Of a DNA stretch of 64,000 nucleotides, positions 63,251-64,000 are shown piece by piece. Source of the stretch: Tetranychus cinnabarinus (taxonomy: Eukaryota > Arthropoda > Arachnida > Trombidiformes > Tetranychidae); the NCBI GenBank assembly GCA_022266195.1, contig WHVY01000001.1, positions 18,414,001-18,478,000 of the forward strand, given 5' to 3'. The position numbers and the translations under genes are program-made. The notes beneath the pieces are model-generated. The model was not told the DNA's origin. It saw only the letters and a list, made by a program, of their open reading frames with translations, and ran no database searches. Positions within the stretch are counted from its first letter, which is position 1, and every line of letters starts with the position of its first letter.

Positions 63251-64000
63251 TTATATATGGTATAGATAATCATCAATGGAAAAAGCATCGACTGTTCCAT
63301 TGGGATGGCTACATGTGGGACGTTGCCTTGCAAATACAACTTCAGATGATGGCTCCTTGCATGTGCCTTCGAGTTTGCAAGGACAAAAAAACTGGTGATA
63401 TGTATTTTCTGGTCGACATTCCGATCCAGGATCACCCTTGTTTACACATGCGTTTCCCCCTATAACTATAGAAAGATTCACAGTTATTTTGAGATCAGAC
63501 AATGGCGTTAATGAATTAGGATGGTCTATACAGTTTGTCAAAGATTCAATACATTTAAATCTAATACACCTAATACACTTTCTATTGTAAGATACTTATT
63601 GCTACAGAAGGCGTCAAGAGTAAAAGAATACAAGCTTAAAAGGATGTATGTAGCAGCAAAATATTAAATATCACTACACTTAATGTCATAAAATTTCATT
63701 CGCAGTATAATCTCCAATCTGGAGCATATAAAACTAATACTTACCACCGGCGCAACACTGGTCCGGGTTACAATCTTGGTCTCTTTCGCACGTTTTACCA
63801 AGACCTACTGCCAGCAAGTTACACTGCAACATAAAAGGCAATTGTTAAACGGGGAAATCGAAGAAGCATATATGCAATTTTTTCGTGAGGTGAGGTGAGG
63901 TGAGAAACGAGAGAATGCATTGTGACAATGCATTGGTATGTCGAGCTTTCAACATTGTCTTGACAGACTTCTCTAATGGTTAATATAGAATATATTCCTC
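63251..64000 (-). CDS. Prokineticin/astakine-like gene, duplicate of paralogue 2 (partial)
   Basis: Exon 3 (63465-63251) and exon 2 (63823-63745) are identical to those at 57686-57472 and 58044-57966. Exon 1 is expected at about 64107-64063, outside the window. Splice sites and frame are intact, so if the duplication is real this is a second functional gene making the same protein. Confidence 0.75.

Larger units (their letters stand above)
59876..64000 (+). repeat. Tandem duplication, second unit (runs off the window)
   Basis: Virtually identical to 54096-58221. The only difference I found by eye is one missing A at about 61120. The unit is cut by the window end after at least 4125 bp. Confidence 0.9.

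Noticed and set aside
1..64000. CRISPR arrays, bacterial operons, riboswitches or rRNA genes
   Set aside because: None seen. The sequence is eukaryotic with spliced genes; the direct repeats are gene or transposon duplications without spacer periodicity.

Overview
This is a 64 kb piece of an AT-rich animal nuclear genome: spliced genes with GT-AG introns, AATAAA signals, mariner- and Tc5-type transposons and TTAGG-rich interstitial repeats. A sidestep-like adhesion receptor, a WASH-complex strumpellin and prokineticin/astakine-like cytokine genes point to an arthropod. A chelicerate such as a mite is my guess, but the sequence does not prove it.

Left part (1-19 kb). The anchor is a complete 7-exon strumpellin gene (WASHC5, minus strand, 17408-13402). 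It is flanked by scrambled segmental copies of itself and its neighbours. A two-member family of 4-exon genes (10849-11775 and 18144-19078) of unknown function, with a possible ubiquitin-like N-terminus, has a frameshifted third remnant at 1-164. A small secreted helical-protein family has one intact copy (12592), one start-lost copy (9548) and one frameshifted copy (1828). Also here are a degraded zinc-finger-rich pseudogene from a DNA-polymerase-type mobile or viral element (3981-2100), a short two-exon gene (4574-4143), a two-exon proline-rich gene whose intron holds TTAGG repeats (5224-6335), and a truncated third prokineticin-like gene (8187-7985).

Middle part (19-25 kb, plus 34.5 kb). 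Five copies of a tiny secreted peptide gene (40-43 aa, one mature cysteine) lie here. Four share a strongly conserved TATA/AP-1-like promoter block, and one has lost its promoter through a deletion. These genes are too short for ordinary ORF calling.

Right part (25-64 kb). A 13-exon sidestep-like gene (25015-56106, plus strand; five Ig domains, one FN3, a TM segment and a tail; 837 aa predicted) fills most of this region. Its introns hold a mariner-type element (27498-29036), the fifth micropeptide gene, a candidate short peptide gene, a Tc5-like transposon (45873-48515) nested inside a Tc1-like element, a TA-flanked MITE (49918-50281), and a prokineticin-like gene on the opposite strand (51326-50407). 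A second prokineticin-like gene (58328-57472) follows the receptor. From 59876 to the window end the sequence repeats 54096 onward almost perfectly (offset 5780/5779). This is a very young tandem duplication or an assembly duplicate.

All gene models were built by hand from ORFs, splice-site consensus and reading-phase agreement. Family calls rest on remembered family features; no database was searched.
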